A stretch of DNA of 26,242 bases from Haplomitrium mnioides (Eukaryota; Marchantiophyta; Haplomitriopsida; Calobryales). Every line of letters starts with the position of its first letter. Position 1 is the first letter of the stretch. Under the pieces are notes generated by a model, which was not told the DNA's origin, made no database searches, and saw only the letters and a list, made by a program, of their open reading frames with translations. The stretch lies in assembly GCA_049999725.1 (NCBI GenBank), contig JBNGIS010010529.1, positions 1 through 26,242 of the forward strand, in the 5' to 3' direction. Made by a program: the position numbers and the translations under genes. Shown piece by piece: positions 25,760 through 26,242 of this stretch.

Positions 25760-26242
25760 CTAAAAATTAAGGAAGATCATGAGTAGAAAGTATAACTTTG
25801 TAAACCAAAACAAAAGAGAAAATCATGACAATGTTTATCAGCATATTTTTTTGCCAATTTTGAGCAATAAGAAGATGGTTTTGTGCATCTTGCAAAGAGG
25901 AAGATAAATGAGACAAAAAAAGTAGAAAGACTTAGAACATTGGAAGAAGAAGGAGAAAGCAAACCATCGAGAACAAGAGGATGTTGGCCTTAACTAAGAA
26001 AGAAAGGAGAAAATCTAGTACTTGCTTGTTTGGAATTTTTGTATGCAAACTCTACAACTGGTAAGAAACTATCCCAATTTGTATGATGAATGTTGATGAA
26101 CACTCGAAGCATATCGTCCATAGTGCAATTTGCACGTTCAATTTGCCCATCTATTTGAGGATGATAAGTCATAGACATAGATAGTTTGGTACCTAGAATT
26201 GTGAACAACGCTCGCCAAAACTTCCCAGTGAATCATGGATCT
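25760..26242 (-). pseudogene. E4 integrase core
   Basis: From the edge: DP-stop-FTGKFWRALFTILGTKLS, MSMTYHPQIDGQIERANCTM (catalytic Glu kept), RVFINIHHTNWDSFLPVVEF, AYKNSKQASTRFSPFF. A frame change follows near 25975, then LLSPSSSNVLSLSTFFVSF. The region with the second catalytic Asp lies beyond the edge. Confidence 0.82.

Larger units (their letters stand above)
25459..26242 (-). mobile_element. E4: another member of the E0-E3 family, cut by the window edge
   Basis: The minus-strand integrase core, linker and chromodomain start continue past the right edge. It is closer to E2 and E3 than to E0, sharing the TGA after RDP (right at the window edge) and the YHPQ.DGQ region. It is truncated on its 3' side inside the chromodomain by F3. 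Whether it represents another nested insertion or a rearranged part of the same cluster cannot be decided from this window. Confidence 0.8.

Noticed and set aside
1-26242. tRNA, rRNA or CRISPR features
   Set aside because: No cloverleaf or rRNA-like conserved stretch noticed. Repeats lack the regular short-repeat/spacer pattern, and the sequence is eukaryotic.

Overview
This is eukaryotic, almost certainly land-plant, DNA of a heterochromatic kind. It is AT-rich, has almost no open host coding sequence, and is packed with decayed Ty3/gypsy long-terminal-repeat (LTR) retrotransposons. They belong to the chromovirus type: pol order is protease, reverse transcriptase, RNase H, integrase, then a C-terminal chromodomain, and the primer-binding sites match the plant initiator-methionine tRNA. 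The species cannot be fixed from the sequence; a seed-free plant is possible but this is only a guess.

Layout. Positions 1-2480 are the only non-transposon-like part and hold one possible secreted-protein gene with a frameshift (360-990). Positions 2480-3745 are AT-rich degenerate repeats, including a nearly perfect 96-bp tandem duplication. From 3749 onward there is a nest of four members of one retrotransposon family, which I call E0 to E3. E0 (minus strand) runs 3749-11070. E1 (plus) starts at 11071, inside E0's 5' LTR, and resumes at 22465-24170. E2 (minus) splits E1's gag and occupies 11662-15504 and 21411-22464. E3 (plus) sits inside E2 at 15505-21410. Each insertion is antiparallel to its host. 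The nest is supported by LTR ends (TGTAA...TTACA), near-matching 5-bp target duplications for E2 and E3, primer-binding sites, and reading frames that resume across each gap. With insertions removed, E2 and E3 are each about 4.9 kb and E0 about 5 kb.

Three fragments of other elements interrupt the nest. F1 (about 4015-6470, minus) lies in E0's 3' LTR. F2 (about 15755-16776, plus) lies in E3's 5' LTR and carries an undamaged integrase-tail/chromodomain frame plus an LTR with four ACGTG-type boxes. F3 (24171-25458, plus) truncates E1. A further family member, E4 (minus), enters at 25459 and runs off the right edge.

No copy looks able to move by itself: all have stops and frameshifts in gag and pol, and several have lost catalytic residues. 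The most interesting points are the fully resolved alternating nest, a subfamily (E2, E3) that lost the gag zinc knuckle and shares stop codons yet still transposed, a post-integration foreign patch in one LTR of E3, and the ACGTG-box array in F2.
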